A stretch of 64,000 nt of DNA. Origin: Promerops cafer. Taxonomy: Eukaryota; Chordata; Aves; Passeriformes; Nectariniidae. Below, piece by piece: positions 36,701-50,600 of this stretch. Both the position numbers and the translations under genes were made by a program. The DNA is taken from contig VZSE01009416.1 in NCBI GenBank assembly GCA_013398275.1, positions 30,582 to 94,581 on the forward strand, in the 5' to 3' direction. Each line of letters opens with the position of its first letter. The stretch's first letter is position 1. The notes beneath the pieces were generated by a model. That model was given only the letters and a program-made list of their open reading frames with translations, did not search any database and was not told the DNA's origin.

Positions 36701-39700
36701 TGTCCTTCATAGCCTTTTACTTTTCCATTCAGTTCCTCCAGCTCATCGTTCCTCATCTTCAAGGCTTCTTTGACCTCAGCTAGCTCAGCTTTTATATCTT
36801 CCATTTCAAAATCAATAAAAGGGTCTTTTTGATCTTTATTGCTGAGGAGTCCTGGCAGCTGAATAGTGTCTGTTTCACCACCAACTGCACTGTCAGGCTC
36901 TGGGCGGTCGTAAAGGTTGTTCAGCCAAGTGACCAACATCTTGCTGGCATCCTCTTGTACAGTCAGCTTCAGGTTTTCATTCACACCTGCCACGGAGGAC
37001 TGAAGTTCAATCACAGACCGTGTAAGTCTAAACAATTCGTCCTCAAGAAACTGCATTCTCTTCTCATATGGTGGAGGCTCCGGCGCTTCTGTTGGTTCTG
37101 CATCTGTTTCCCAGAAATAAAAAAAATGTGGATGTAAATATTCCCAGTTGTATCTGTTTTAATCAGATGCAGTTGACTTCACTTTTTTAAAAATGAATTA
37201 ATTTAAACTGCCTAATGCTTGTTGTCCTTTCTGTTCTTATTTTCAGTCGTTTATAATTCATACATTATCAAAACCCTCAGAACTAAAAGTTTAGCACAGT
37301 GACCAATCCCTGCCAAGATACAGTGGCCATAAGGAAACTGGCAATCACCCCTCCTGTTCAGCAATGGATCTAAGCTACAACATACATAACAGACCAATAC
37401 AGATCCATACACATCACAGCACAATCACCTTAGAACCACTGCATCTTCCACAACAATAATTTGCCCCTGAATTCCCACTGCAAACTTCAGTGGCAGTCAT
37501 TTATGTGCCCAAAGTGGGTTTGTGCTTCCGTGTTTTACTGAACTGGGGTCCAAATATGCATCCCACATATGACATGGGGTTCTGCAAGGCACTCCAGTTA
37601 TCACACTTGCTTCACAAATACCTAATTATTTGGCATATATTTAAGTAGGCAATAAAATTATGTATGAAAGCATAAAATTTACACATTCAAAACTGTTAGA
37701 TTAAAATAACTTATCCTCATTGAATGAAAATCAGAAAGAAAAGACTTTTAATCTTGTCATTAGTAGGACCTCACTTACAAAGCCATGTACAAATCTGGAT
37801 GTTCTGTTTCACACAAAATGTGTAACAATTGGAGAAAACCCAGGACAAAAACCCAGAAAACAAACATTATCAGAGGTCAAGAAAGGATAAACTGCAGGAA
37901 AAGTCAAAAGTAATTTTTAATGTTGTCTAGAAGAGAGGAGAAGGATACAGATATCACCATGTCTTATTATCATCTTTTGGAATTGATATTTTAGGTTGGC
38001 TAACAAAATACTTTAAAAGCTTGTTTTTAAAGCAGGTATATAATCTATGGGACTAGCTTGAAACCATGTATTCAGTCATTCAATACATTCTACCACACAG
38101 AAAACATGTGGAAATCTGACTAAGTGCTATATGTGACACTAATCTCCAATTATGTTGGAAAAAGTCCTTCAGAAGGAAACATCTGTTTATCATTTTTTCT
38201 TAATGGAGAAAAGGCATAATATGGCAGTAACAGCATTCCTTCTTGCCCTTTAAGAAGACAGTATCTTACACAAACAAACATCATTCATTCTTTCAGATAT
38301 TTTTTCAGAAGTTGAGGCTTATCCATACTTATTCCCTTATTCCTCATTACTAAGGCACAGCATCTAATGTGAATCTGTAAAATCTTTACAATCTCAAACA
38401 AAACATTGTGAAACTGCTAGGAACTCATACATAATTAAAATTAGTATCTGGGGTTTTTTTTGTTGTTGTTTAATAATATTCTTTGTTTTAGTAATTTTTT
38501 TTTTATTTTTTTTTTCCTGAACATTAGAGAAACCACAAGAAACCCCTCTGTAAATTCTTACAAAACCCACAGTCTTAACCCAAGAATTTTCTGGAACCAT
38601 GAGTACCCAGCTGGCATTTCCAGCCAGTGTTCTACAGCCCATTCCTCTGTTATTCTTCAGGAAATTCTCTGTATCAGGACTGCTACTGCCTGGCTGTTAT
38701 TTTCCCACCACACACAGTCTTCCACATGGCTTTTGTACCTGCCAGCAGTTGAGTTCAATAGAAACCATAATGATTCTTACCCTGAGAAGACAAAAAAAGA
38801 AACCAGACATGACTGTGCATACCAAAATTCAAACACAAAGTTACCTGTGCCTTTCTTTGCGACAGCTTTCGCTGGTGTTGTGGGACGACGAGCAGTGTTT
38901 GGCTTTTCTGCTGGTCCTTCCCTGCAGTCCTCCCCCTTGTAGCCAGGACAACATCTCCACTCTAGCTCTGTCACTGTCTTATATGCAACAGTGTACCGAG
39001 GTCTGAAACTCGTTCGGTATCTGCCGAAACAGAAAGCATTTTAAACAATCCATAACCTAAGCTGCTATTTAGATTACAGTTAAATTTAAAATAGGTTTCT
39101 GGGTTTTTCATAATGAAAATCAAATACATACATCTATTATTCATTTTCTGCTTTAAAGATCAAATGAATAAATGTTTCTGTCTAGGTTTTAAAGCTGCCT
39201 CCACTCAACACAGTCATGATAGGGAGCTGTGGAATAGAGGCTTTCATGTATGAGCAGAGGGGTAAAATGTGGCAATTGAAGGTACAACTCATCAGACACA
39301 GCTGAGAGTAACAGTGACCACCAGTGTCTTACTCTATAAATTCAAAATGTTTTTTCCTCTAACTTTTCATTGCAACCCTCCCCCCAGGGCTCCTCTGAAC
39401 ATCAAAAAAAGCTTCTGCCTTCTTTGCCCTGTTTGTATTTCCACAGTCTCCACTTAAACCATTTCTCAGAACCCATATGTACAGCACAGTCAAAGCTGGG
39501 AGGGATATTCCAGAGAAGGACAAAATGCTAGAAGTGTGAGTCAGACAAGGACATGAAAGAAGGAATCAGATGAAACACTACAACCAACGAAGAAACCAAC
39601 TCCTTCCTATTTCATCAGTCAAGTTGAAGAGTGTCTGGCAGACAAACATTATGTACATACAACCTTGATCTTCCCTGATTAACCACTCAGAAGTTAATAA

Positions 39701-40337
39701 ATGACAAACTGATTCTGGTTGTGCAACTTTCTTTAACCATAGACTTCTTCCATAACTTCCCTTGAAACACATCCCACATGTTCAGCTGTGGTCAGACACT
39801 GTGATATCCCACCAGAGCATAAGCAGAGCCTATGCTATTGGATAAAAACTAAATCAATTTAAGGTACAGCTCATTTTGGATTGAGAGATGAGGAAAATGA
39901 GTAAAACAGGGATTTGCCACCTGAGCTCTAGAAAATGGTATTCTTGGAACACACAGAAACAAAAAAAGTCATCCCAATTTCTCACGTGAATTCCTTCCTC
40001 TCAATTAAATTGGCATCATGCTACTAATTTCCCTAAGGCTTTTTCAGATCTTTCTTTCCTTAAGATTATTTCAGATTAGAACTGTTTGCAGGCTCATATC
40101 ACAGCTGAGGTGTCCCTAAACAGTAATACCAGCAGAATAAATGCAGGACAGCAGCAAAGGAATCTACAGGAGCTCTGTAATAGGTTTCAGCCATAGCCTG
40201 GCTGGGCTCACAGGGAGTGAATCCTGGGACAGAGAGAACACAGTACAGAACAGCACCAGAAGCAGCCATGCTATCACACAAAAGTCACTTTTTCACTGAA
40301 CATGGCCTGCTATTAACACGCAAAATTCCTTATTGGT

Positions 40338-40371
<34 letters not shown>

Positions 40372-43300
40372 GTAATCCGCTACCAAATGGAAAGAAGTAA
40401 ATCTTACAGACTGTGAAATATTCCCTATTGAAAGTCACAGAGTGAGAGTTAGCTTACTGTTACCCTTCAAAGCTTCTCCTGCCATGAGTGCAAATAGTTG
40501 CTGAAATAATTCTAACAATTCTATTCAGCATATTTCAGACACATACTTTTAATATAATGTCCCCCATCTGACTGACAGCCATTTGCTGTCCCTTTGCAAT
40601 AAGCTGGTTAACCAACTTGTGGTGGTGTGATTAAAATATTAACTACTAATAATGAATTTGTTTATTTTCCAAATGTATCTTTTCCAATTCTGCCACGATA
40701 TAGTCTAATTTCTGCACTTGGGAAATACTCAGTGTTGTTTTGCATTATTACTTGGTCTATGACTTCTCATTTAAAGGGAAAAACCTACTTTTACTGGAGA
40801 CAATCACATTTTTTCCAACTATTTCTGGGCCAAGAGCAGTTTATACTAATAATCCTCTCTGGATTCTGTTCTTCTGTGGGTCTGCATAGGAAGGCAGGGT
40901 CAGGCTGTGCTGTAACTCTGTCCATGAGCTGCTCATAACTGCAGCAGTTTGCTGTGGCTGTCAGCTTTTCAGACTCTGACCTGGAGCACTGTAAACTCAG
41001 AGAGGGCTTCCAATCCTTTTATACCTTCTGAACACCATATATGAAACAGCTGTAGACTACGCTCCAGCTCATCATTTCTTCTACAGTTTTCACTTAAACA
41101 TCTGCTGAATCCTGTTTACAAAGCACAGAAATCCCCATGGTCAAGTGCTTTGAAAATTAAATAGAGGAGTGCAATGCAGGGGGCACCACTGGGAAGAACA
41201 ATATCCCGGCCACCCAGGAACTTCCTTTTACTTCTCCCTTATCTAAAGTATTAAACCACATCTTGTGCAGATAATTTGGGTTTGAATCCTTTCCTTTCAG
41301 CTAGCTGCCAGAGTCAGGAGCAACAGGATTAGCCAGATGCTTTAGTGTTTTGAATTGGTTTTGAGAGTCATTACAACCTCTCTCACAACCACCACATTAC
41401 TGAAATGCAAACTTTGAACTTCCAGATCAGTTTTCCCGTGTTGGAAATGGTTGTACATACTTCTGTATGATTTCCATAAAACACTTAACTGCTCCTAACT
41501 TTGTGTGTGTTCCTCTTTTACTTTCAGGGCTAAACCCCTTCCTGAAAAATACAGTATTTTGGTTATTTTCAAACGCCAAATCTCTCTTTTTTCCCAACAA
41601 AGTTTTATGAATATAGTTGGAACTAATTTTATAAAATGAATAAGAATTACTTATATGCAAATTGTGCTCTTCTTCGCTCAAATTACAGAATGAGGATTTT
41701 CCATCACACTTCTGACAATTTTCTCTTTGAACACCTTCTCTGTAGTCATATTTATCAATATAGAGACTTTCAGATGACTTCAACAGTCAGAAAAATCATA
41801 AGACACAACCAAATACAAAATAAGAATATAAACAAATAAAAAGAAATCAAACCTAATATTTTTCCAGTGTCAAAAATTTAAAACTTTTTCCAAACTCTGT
41901 CTTAAAAATAAGAAACAGGCATGTTTGACATTTTCACTCTTCTTTGTTTTATAGTTTCCTGATCCTAATACGAATTAAATGCCTAAATACGATTTAATTT
42001 TAAAAATATATATTTGAAAAGCAGTCCACTCCTTAAAAATTCTTTCAAATTTGAAATAACACAAATCAGAACTGTTTTGTTTTCAGATATGGTACATCAA
42101 ATACAGATTAACCTGAATCCTAAATCACAATTCTCCTAGAGCCAAAATAAGCCAGAATCAGAACATTTCAAAATCTGGATCCAGAACAGCTTTCATATTC
42201 ACACTTTGAACTGTGATAACAAGACAGCTAAACTCATGGATGGCTCAAAAATTCAACTGGGATTTACTCACCAAGAACTGCTTCTCTATACTGCCAGCCC
42301 AGCTGAATGAATCACACAGCTACTCCCATGTCCTCCAGGAAGGCTAGACATGTAAGGCTGGGAAACAGGAACTTACACTAGCACTTCTCTAATTTGAATC
42401 CAGTCACATGAAAATTTCTTTAAAATCACAGCTTCACTGCTACAGCTCCTCTACCAATGACATTCTTCAAGCACAGCTGCTGTGCAAGTAGCCCATGCAA
42501 GGAATGGTGTCACTGTGACAGCATCCTCCAGCTGCACTGACAAATGATAGTCACCAGCATGCATCCAGCCAGCCCCAGGGAGATTCACAATCATACAAGA
42601 TGCTTTTTAAAGTTCACTCAGTGAATTTCAGTGGAGGAGATGGAGACTACCAGGATTTTGCTAGAATATAGCAGTCTAACAGCACTGGACACAATTACAT
42701 TGTTGGTTACAGTTCTACCAAAACAAACCATAAATTTCTGCTAGGGACCGTATCCCTAATTTGTGATTCTATGTAGGTGAAAGACATGAGACTGGGAACT
42801 ATCAAAATATATATCAAATTAGACATGTGTTTATTTAAATCTGAAGTATTCTGAATCCAATTACCCACCCATAGTCACAGCAAACTTAAAATAGAAAATC
42901 ACAAGCATAAGAAACACACAAAATGCACTCAGGGTACCCAGAGAGACAAAACAGATTCCTTCTCTAGGAAGCTGGATAAAGATACATGGTTGGAATGTAA
43001 CATCAGGTTTCACATCGTTTATCTGGCAGGTGTGAATCTTTACAGAGCTATCTAGTGAGGCAATTTTGTCAAAAGGGTCCACAAATGTTGCCTAAGTATC
43101 TTAAAAATTGAGGCTCCACTTTTATACCTTTTTATGCTACAATGCAATTAAAAACAGTAAAACATCAAATCTTCCTCTAGTTGACTTGGATTTCTGCTAT
43201 TCAAATACATGTTAATAAAAACAATTATTTTTACAAGTATACTTCAAAACTATTTAAAAAAATAGTAATTTCTTATGTGGTTAGATGTTGCATATAACAC

Positions 43301-46300
43301 ACCAGCATTTACTGTGCCTAGTCACTGCAGTCTCCTGTGGACTTCAAGTCCAAGATGATGGTCATAATCTCTTGATGAATTGAGCTAAATACTGAAATCA
43401 TTCTTATAAAGCATGAATAAAGGTTAATATCAAATGTCTCTAATCTTTCATTGCAACTGAGAACATAAGAACAGCTCTTTTTCAGGAGTTTCTCCACAAC
43501 AGGCTTGTAACTACCTATGCCTACTACCTTCACCATGAACTCAACACGCTGATCAAATGAGAAAACACACTCAGAATGCTAATAAAAACCTCCACTTTTA
43601 ATATCTTATGTGTTTCCCAGCTGAAATGAAGTTGTACAGGGTGACAATAGCACTCAAACATTCCTCTTCTTTGAGAGAGAAGTACTTCCATAGGAAAATG
43701 CTTAATTAAAAATTCATGTTTGCTGCAAGTGCTGGACATTTAGCCTAGAGAATGAGCTGTAATATTCTCACGGCGCTAAAGCACAGAAGGAAACAGTTAA
43801 CACTGATATTTGGAATGTTACCTAATAGCGATAAAACAAATCAGAAACATTTGGACAAAACTGGTGGGAAAACATATGGCTCAGCTCTGTAGCTGGATAT
43901 TAACATTCAACCTTTTGGGAAATGCAATGAGATAAGTGCCACCACATCCTCACTGCGAGGAAGGGACCACAGAATCAGCATGTTTCTACATAAGCAACGT
44001 ACAAAATGTTTACTCTGAGCACAAAGCTTCAAGGTTGGTCCAAAATTCTGTAGTGATTGGAACAAGTCCCATGACTTCAGCAGCCTGCAAATTTCCGTCT
44101 TTGTAAAATAGAAGATATCAAATCTACGCTATTTAACACTTTTATTGCATGTAGACACATTCTTTGTAAATTGCATCATCTGGTAGTTATATTTATACAG
44201 TTATACAATAGTTATATAGTCCCAGTCATCCAAATCTCCAATATATCGCAATGGGAGCACAGAATTGGCATATAGACACCACCCAAGTAGTGTTTCTACC
44301 TAGAAGATGTAATTAAATGCAATCATATTTTGACCAAACATTTTTTGTTTTGTAGGCTGAAAATACTTCTGCTGAAAATACACTTTATTGGCTGTTTATA
44401 CTACACAAATACTGAACCAGAACCAGTTGATCCCATGTTTTCTGCTTCCCAAACATGCAGGCCTGTTTGTATGCCCTACAAATGGTGGCAGAAATCCTAT
44501 TCCACTGAAATCTTTGTAGATTTTAGCAGTTGTCTGTCACAGTGAGTACCTGGATTTCAGGTGCCTCATGTGTCAGTAAGAACAGGTTTTAGCTGTCTGT
44601 ATTTCCACAAAGGCCAACAGCAATGGTCCACACAGCCAGCACAGTCAAAACAGAGCTGCATCCCACCCTAAAGTCATTATTTACATCCTATTACCTACAG
44701 AGTGTCCTGGGCACCACTGACTTGCATCTGTGTCACCATCACCGAACGTCTAAGCTCCCACACTCAGATTCATCCCTCTGCGTGCAGGGCAGACAATTTA
44801 GGTCAGGGTGAATCAAATCCCACCTTTGTTTTTTGTTCTTTTATCACCTTGCCACTACGCAGCAGCACCAGCAGCTAGCTTGTGTTCCAGCCCTCAGATG
44901 AGTTAAATTTGAGAAAAATGTGTCTTTCCTAAGGCATTTATAGCAAGCAGCAAAAAGATGTTTTGACATGAATAGATGAACCTACAGAGAAGTCTAGGTG
45001 TTGAGTGAAAGCAAGCCATCAAGGCTGTAATAAATCCCAATTATACAATGCAGCAAAAGCCTATTTAAAAAAGAATCCTATTGCACCCGAAAATAATTTT
45101 CCATTTCCGTCTGGCATTAGAGACACTAAGCTGCTTCCTACAGATGGACTTAAGCAAGTCTTATCTTTACACTGCTATTCTTCCTTTACCTGGCATTTTT
45201 TCTTTCCAAAATTTATATAAAGTAGGTCAGTAAATGTCTTTACAGGCATTGAGGTCTGGGCAATTACGTTTTCTTGAGAAAAATGCCACTGACCTTAGAC
45301 ACTAGTCCAGTGCCTGGCCCACTCACAGCCATCTGGACTGAAGTTCCTCAAAGGCCTTTGGATAACATAATAATCAAAATAAAATATACATAATGAAAAG
45401 CAAGAACAGAGTGTTTCAAATTTTTTTGTGATGGAAGAAACAGTTTTGAGGCACTCCTGTGAAAAATATAAAGTTATGACAAGCATCACTGTGCATACGA
45501 CCAAGGAGACTCAACTTCTCCGGGCTTGCACGGGCACACAAGGGAGTTCTTAATAAAGTTTGCACTGGCCAACAGAGTACCAAATCTGTTCTGAGCTAGA
45601 TCCTGAACAAAAAACTGCTACTGGCTGAGAGGATTAACAGGGAAGAAACTGAAGGTAAGCAAGGGGATGAGTCAAAGCACTCCGAGTCCACAGGAACACA
45701 ATTGCCTGCCTTGTATACACCCAAGAAATCACCCAGCCAGGTCACTGCAAAGAGTGCTTTAGTATCTGACTATGAAAGCACTGTAATTTTACTGAATGTT
45801 TCATAAAATAGGAATGAGCATTTAGAGACTCAGTACTTTTTTCCATTGGTTATTTTTACTTGGTGTCTTCATGCTACCTGGAAAGCATGATGGGAGAAGA
45901 TGGCCTTCCATCTGGAAGAAATTGCTAAGTGGGCAGAGACCTGGCACAGGTGATTGTATTACTCCTTCATACCAGGAAGGAAAAAGTTGTATTTGTCTAT
46001 CCCTAAATAAAACTGTCACCTCATCTAGTGGTACCAGGGAAGAAGCAGAGAACCATGCTGCCCCAGTCAGCTCACTACAGCCTGGTCTCTGGTACTTCGT
46101 TGTCTTCAACACTGAACACTATTTCAATGCATCTGAGAGAATCTGGTTGAACTTTACTGTGGAGTTCATGCTTTGTTCAGTAAGGACAGAAGATTACAGG
46201 AACTGGTAGAAGACAAAAACATTCAACTATTCTGAGGCAACACCACATGGTTTCATTTCAAAGTCTCCAAAAATGCCATTGTTTATTTCTTATACAATGA

Positions 46301-47595
46301 ATTTTATGCCACTCAGCTGGAATTCTTCTATCAAAAAAAAGATGAGATTCAAACTACAATTTTCTTTCTTGGGAGAGAAATGTTTCTCTGTGGGAAGAAA
46401 GAACCAAGGGATTGCACACTCTAAAATATGACCTCATGTCTCATACTAGTGATTTCTTCTTGTTGTATACATATCTTCACACACACATACACAAATACCT
46501 ACCTATCTGTCTAACTGTCTCTCTGCTGCCAGGGATTTTATTTTCAAAAAGCTGACCACTAAAGTCCAGTAGGAAATGCCCAGAAGTTTAAAATGTTAAT
46601 ACTCTTAATGTTCATAAATTATCACTAGGTAGGCATCCTCTCCTTATGAGCAGCAAATCAAGGACACAGGATGCATTTAAGTAACTCAGAGCCACAGACA
46701 GCCTGTGGCAAAGCTCACAGCAGAGCCTCAGTCTTGGGATTTACAATGCTGAAATGCCAGTCAAACACATGGTACCAGACCAACAGTAGCTATTAAAATC
46801 CCACTTAAATAGAATGGGACAGGAGAACCCTGAAAATACAGCCCTTTCAAAAGGATTTCAGGGAAGTTTTTTAGAGCAGCAATGTGATTTACTCAGTGAT
46901 GGAACAGGAACAACTTTGCAACAGGTTATATGTTTACAACATCATCACCTGCCTCTCCCAGCAGTAGGGACCAAGTTTCTCACCTTACATGAGTGGAGTG
47001 ATAAAGTGAGACTGCAGAGTACTGCTGCTGATAAAGCTGCCTGAAAAACTGAGCTCCAATAGTATCTCTTCTGCTTCCCTGCCCATGAAATAAGCTGTTT
47101 TCTAGAATGCTCTAGAAAGAGCTGTTGCTGAGAGATTATTTGAAAATATACCCAGATGAAACAAATAACCAATACCTTCAGGAAGACGAGCAAACCTGTG
47201 GGATTAAGTGGGACCCCAACTTTGAGAATAAAATGAAGCATTGCTTTGACAGCTGTTACTTTTCAAGACACCAAGTTAAAAGTGAACCAGAAGGGAAAGG
47301 AAAGATGAGATGCAAAGGCAAAAATGAAGTCAGACGGGAGTCATAATATCCCCAATGTGTAAAACTGGCACTTCCCACTGTCTAATGGTATAAAATGCCC
47401 CTTGATTATTTGGGTGATTTATGATGAAATACACCTAAATGGGTCAGCAGCTCCCTGAAAATAAAAATTTATTGCTTTGGCAACAGTTTGGTGCTTAACA
47501 GAAGAGGCCCCAGACCTCCAGGTCACACACTTCTCAAACCAGAAAAGCATGAAACTTTTAAGTATTTACATTAATGTGAAGTGAGGAGCAGTATG

Positions 47596-47643
<48 letters not shown>

Positions 47644-50600
47644 GCAACAAACTCAAATGATGTGTGAAATGAAAATTCCCTGTCCATTTCACAGAGAAGA
47701 AAGACTCTGCTGCCTTCAGTGCATGGAGACAGAGATGCACAATCTCAGGCTTCGGGAGACAGCCAAGAAAACTTACCACACCCAGCAGGATCTCAAAGAT
47801 TTTCAAACAAGCACTCCAGGAGACTGAAGTTTTTTAAGTTTCCTTACTGTTTTCAATGCACAAGCCCCTAGGCTAACCTCGCTATGTAGTCAGCTAGCTG
47901 GAGCCTGCACAAAGAAATTCTGCTTCATACAAAATACACAAAGTTGGAAAGAAAGTCCTGAAGATCTTTATAGATATTCGGAGGGGAAACATTAAACAGC
48001 TCTCACTTTCCCTTCAAGTTTTTGTGCATCCTGGAAGTTTTTCTTATGAGATATGTATTGCTGGAGGCCAGTGGCAAACACAGGCTCAATCTGTGCTGAC
48101 TTGTATATCTGAGGTTTGATCCTGCCTGGTGCTGAGAACTCTGACACTGATCTGCACGCCTGATTTCTAGCAACAGAACAGACTCAGAGAAAACTAAATT
48201 GGAGCTGTTTGAAGGTTGAAAACTACATGGGGATTTCCTATATGTTCCTAGACTGGGGCTGATGTGCTCCACCCAGGTCATTCTGGGGTTGCCAGATGGA
48301 TGAAGCCATTCAACTTGAAGAGGATGTCTCATGTGAGGGTTTTCAGTTAGAAAATTTCCACTTTTACCCAGTAATATACTGTTAATAAATGTGGAATACT
48401 GCTTATTAAAAGCAGTGTTTTACTCATAAGAAGTAATTTGTTCTGATGATTACTAATGCAGAAAACTTTTAGTAACATTCTCTGAAGTCATTTCAGTCTT
48501 GTCCTTTGAATCTTTTTCTGGGTCATGAATAAAATCGTGATTAGTTTGGCACTGGGCTTATTTATGATCATTTGAAAGTATAAAATGACAAGAAGTTGGA
48601 AAATATCGCTCAGTGAGAGATCTGGAGAGGCTTGCTAATTTAGCTATTGATTAATTCATCATTTTCTCAGTCATTTTCTAAATGAAATAATGCACTTGCT
48701 TAGTATACATGTATCATTAGTGTTAAGATGAGAAGTTTACACTAAATCATGACATTCACTCCTCACAAGCTAAAGACAGATGACCTGACTTGAGCACACA
48801 AATATCTTTACTCACTTGAGCATAATTAATGGGGCTGGTACATGAATTAGGAGATCTGATAAAACATCCTTTCTTCCAGTCCCTGAGCAAGCTTATCTAA
48901 GGTTGAAGCTGGTTCTGCTGTTAGCTGGGGGCTACAAGGGGATTGCATGACCTCCAGAGGTTCTTACCAAGCTAAATTTTTTTTTTATTTATTTACTACC
49001 TCGTAGGGCGAACTCCTGTTTGCAGTTCTGTAGCAAAGACATAAACCCAGAAAACATCCCAGAAAACATTCAGCCACTTCAGACTTCAAAATCAAAACCT
49101 CTCTAGAGAAAGCAGCTTTCCCCAAAAGCGCTGGGCCATGAACTGGTGCACCTCTGGTACAGCCAGGTGTACCCACACACTCTACACAACAACAGGCAAA
49201 ACAAACAACTGCTGTGACAGCATCCTACCCTGAACCAGCTGTAGTGACCAGAGGATGTCCCAAACAAGCCACCACCTAAAGAGTGTGTAGGATCAAACCA
49301 GAAAGGAAACATGTTTTTTCTTTCAGAAATAGATAATGGTACTGGTTACAACTTGTTATTATTGCTAATTAAGTGACCAAACCATTCATAAGAAAGCTAG
49401 GAATGGAAATTCATGACAAAAGAAGCAGTGAGGGGTCAATTATTTATGAAGCAATATTAAATTTCAAAACATCCAAGTTCTTTTTAGTGAGTATAAACAC
49501 CAATATTTTTGTACCTTTCAGCCCAATGACCCACTAATAACATAGTTTCTCCTCCCTTTGCTAGTCACAGTTTTAAGAAAAATAAATCAGGAGCCCTTCA
49601 TACTTCAAAGGGAACATACTTCAAAGGGCATTTCTGCTCTCTCTTTCTACTCTCTCTCTTCCTATCTCTTAAGCAGCCACACTTCAACTCACATCCATCC
49701 CTGACACCTTAATCAGCCAAAGCATTCACCAACTTTTCAGCAAGGAAATGCACTATCTAGCCCAAGTACCTATAAAATAGTTAAACAATGAAGTGTAATA
49801 ATTTCCTGAATTTCAACTTAACCTTTCAGGAAATACACCCTGCAGCCAAAGTGAATTTACAGTTAGCAATCATGGAAGTGTAGTCGTTCCAACAGGGGGA
49901 TTTAGGGTTTTTGTCTTGAGACAAATTATATTTTAATTGGCCTAAAGGGTAGATAAAAAGGGTTCATGCATGCATATGATTTTAGGCTTAATCACCAGAG
50001 CTTTCTATTTCTAAAAAAAAAAATAATTCAAAGGCAAATCAGGGCTGACTATAATCCATATCTGCAACACAGACTCTCTTGTCTGTAAAGAACACATGGA
50101 ATTCAGGAGTACACTGCAAGTTTAGGGCAGTGAAATGCTCCCCTGTACACTGCAATCTAAGTAATTGTCATGCATAACCTAGACTGTACCTAAACACTAG
50201 AAGGGCTCTTTAAATCTAGCCTTAAACTAATATGAACCAACAGTAAATCCACCGGCTGATTAAAAAATAGACCTAATAGTACTTAAGTACTAATAAAATA
50301 CACACATCCATGATACAGTTAAGGAACTCTTTGTTTGGTTTGGATCTCACTGTCCCCACTGTCTGCAGCTGAATGAGCTCTTAGATAAACCATGGGTATC
50401 AAGAGGAGACTACACAGGCACTGTACTTTATTCCCATGAATATCTGCTATTTAGTTCATTTTAAGTTCTCTGTTCAAGTGTATAAAGGATGAAAAAAAGA
50501 GAATAATTTCCACAAAGTCCTCACAGTCATTTCTTTGTTGTTTTATAGCTCTTTCCTGTCCTATTTTTGTGAACATTAGCTAGCAAACATATATAAACAC

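Noticed and set aside
35095..37056. A 653-codon minus-strand frame beginning at an internal Met, as if a single-exon gene
   Set aside because: It is the interior of EMILIN2 exon 4. The frame continues upstream of the Met to a good acceptor at 37104, and a GTAAGT donor at 35180 ends the coding part, so the last residues are intron.
49598..49630. Near-perfect direct repeat of ACTTCAAAGGG-type sequence
   Set aside because: It is a single short duplication in an AT-rich intron, with no sign of function or array structure.
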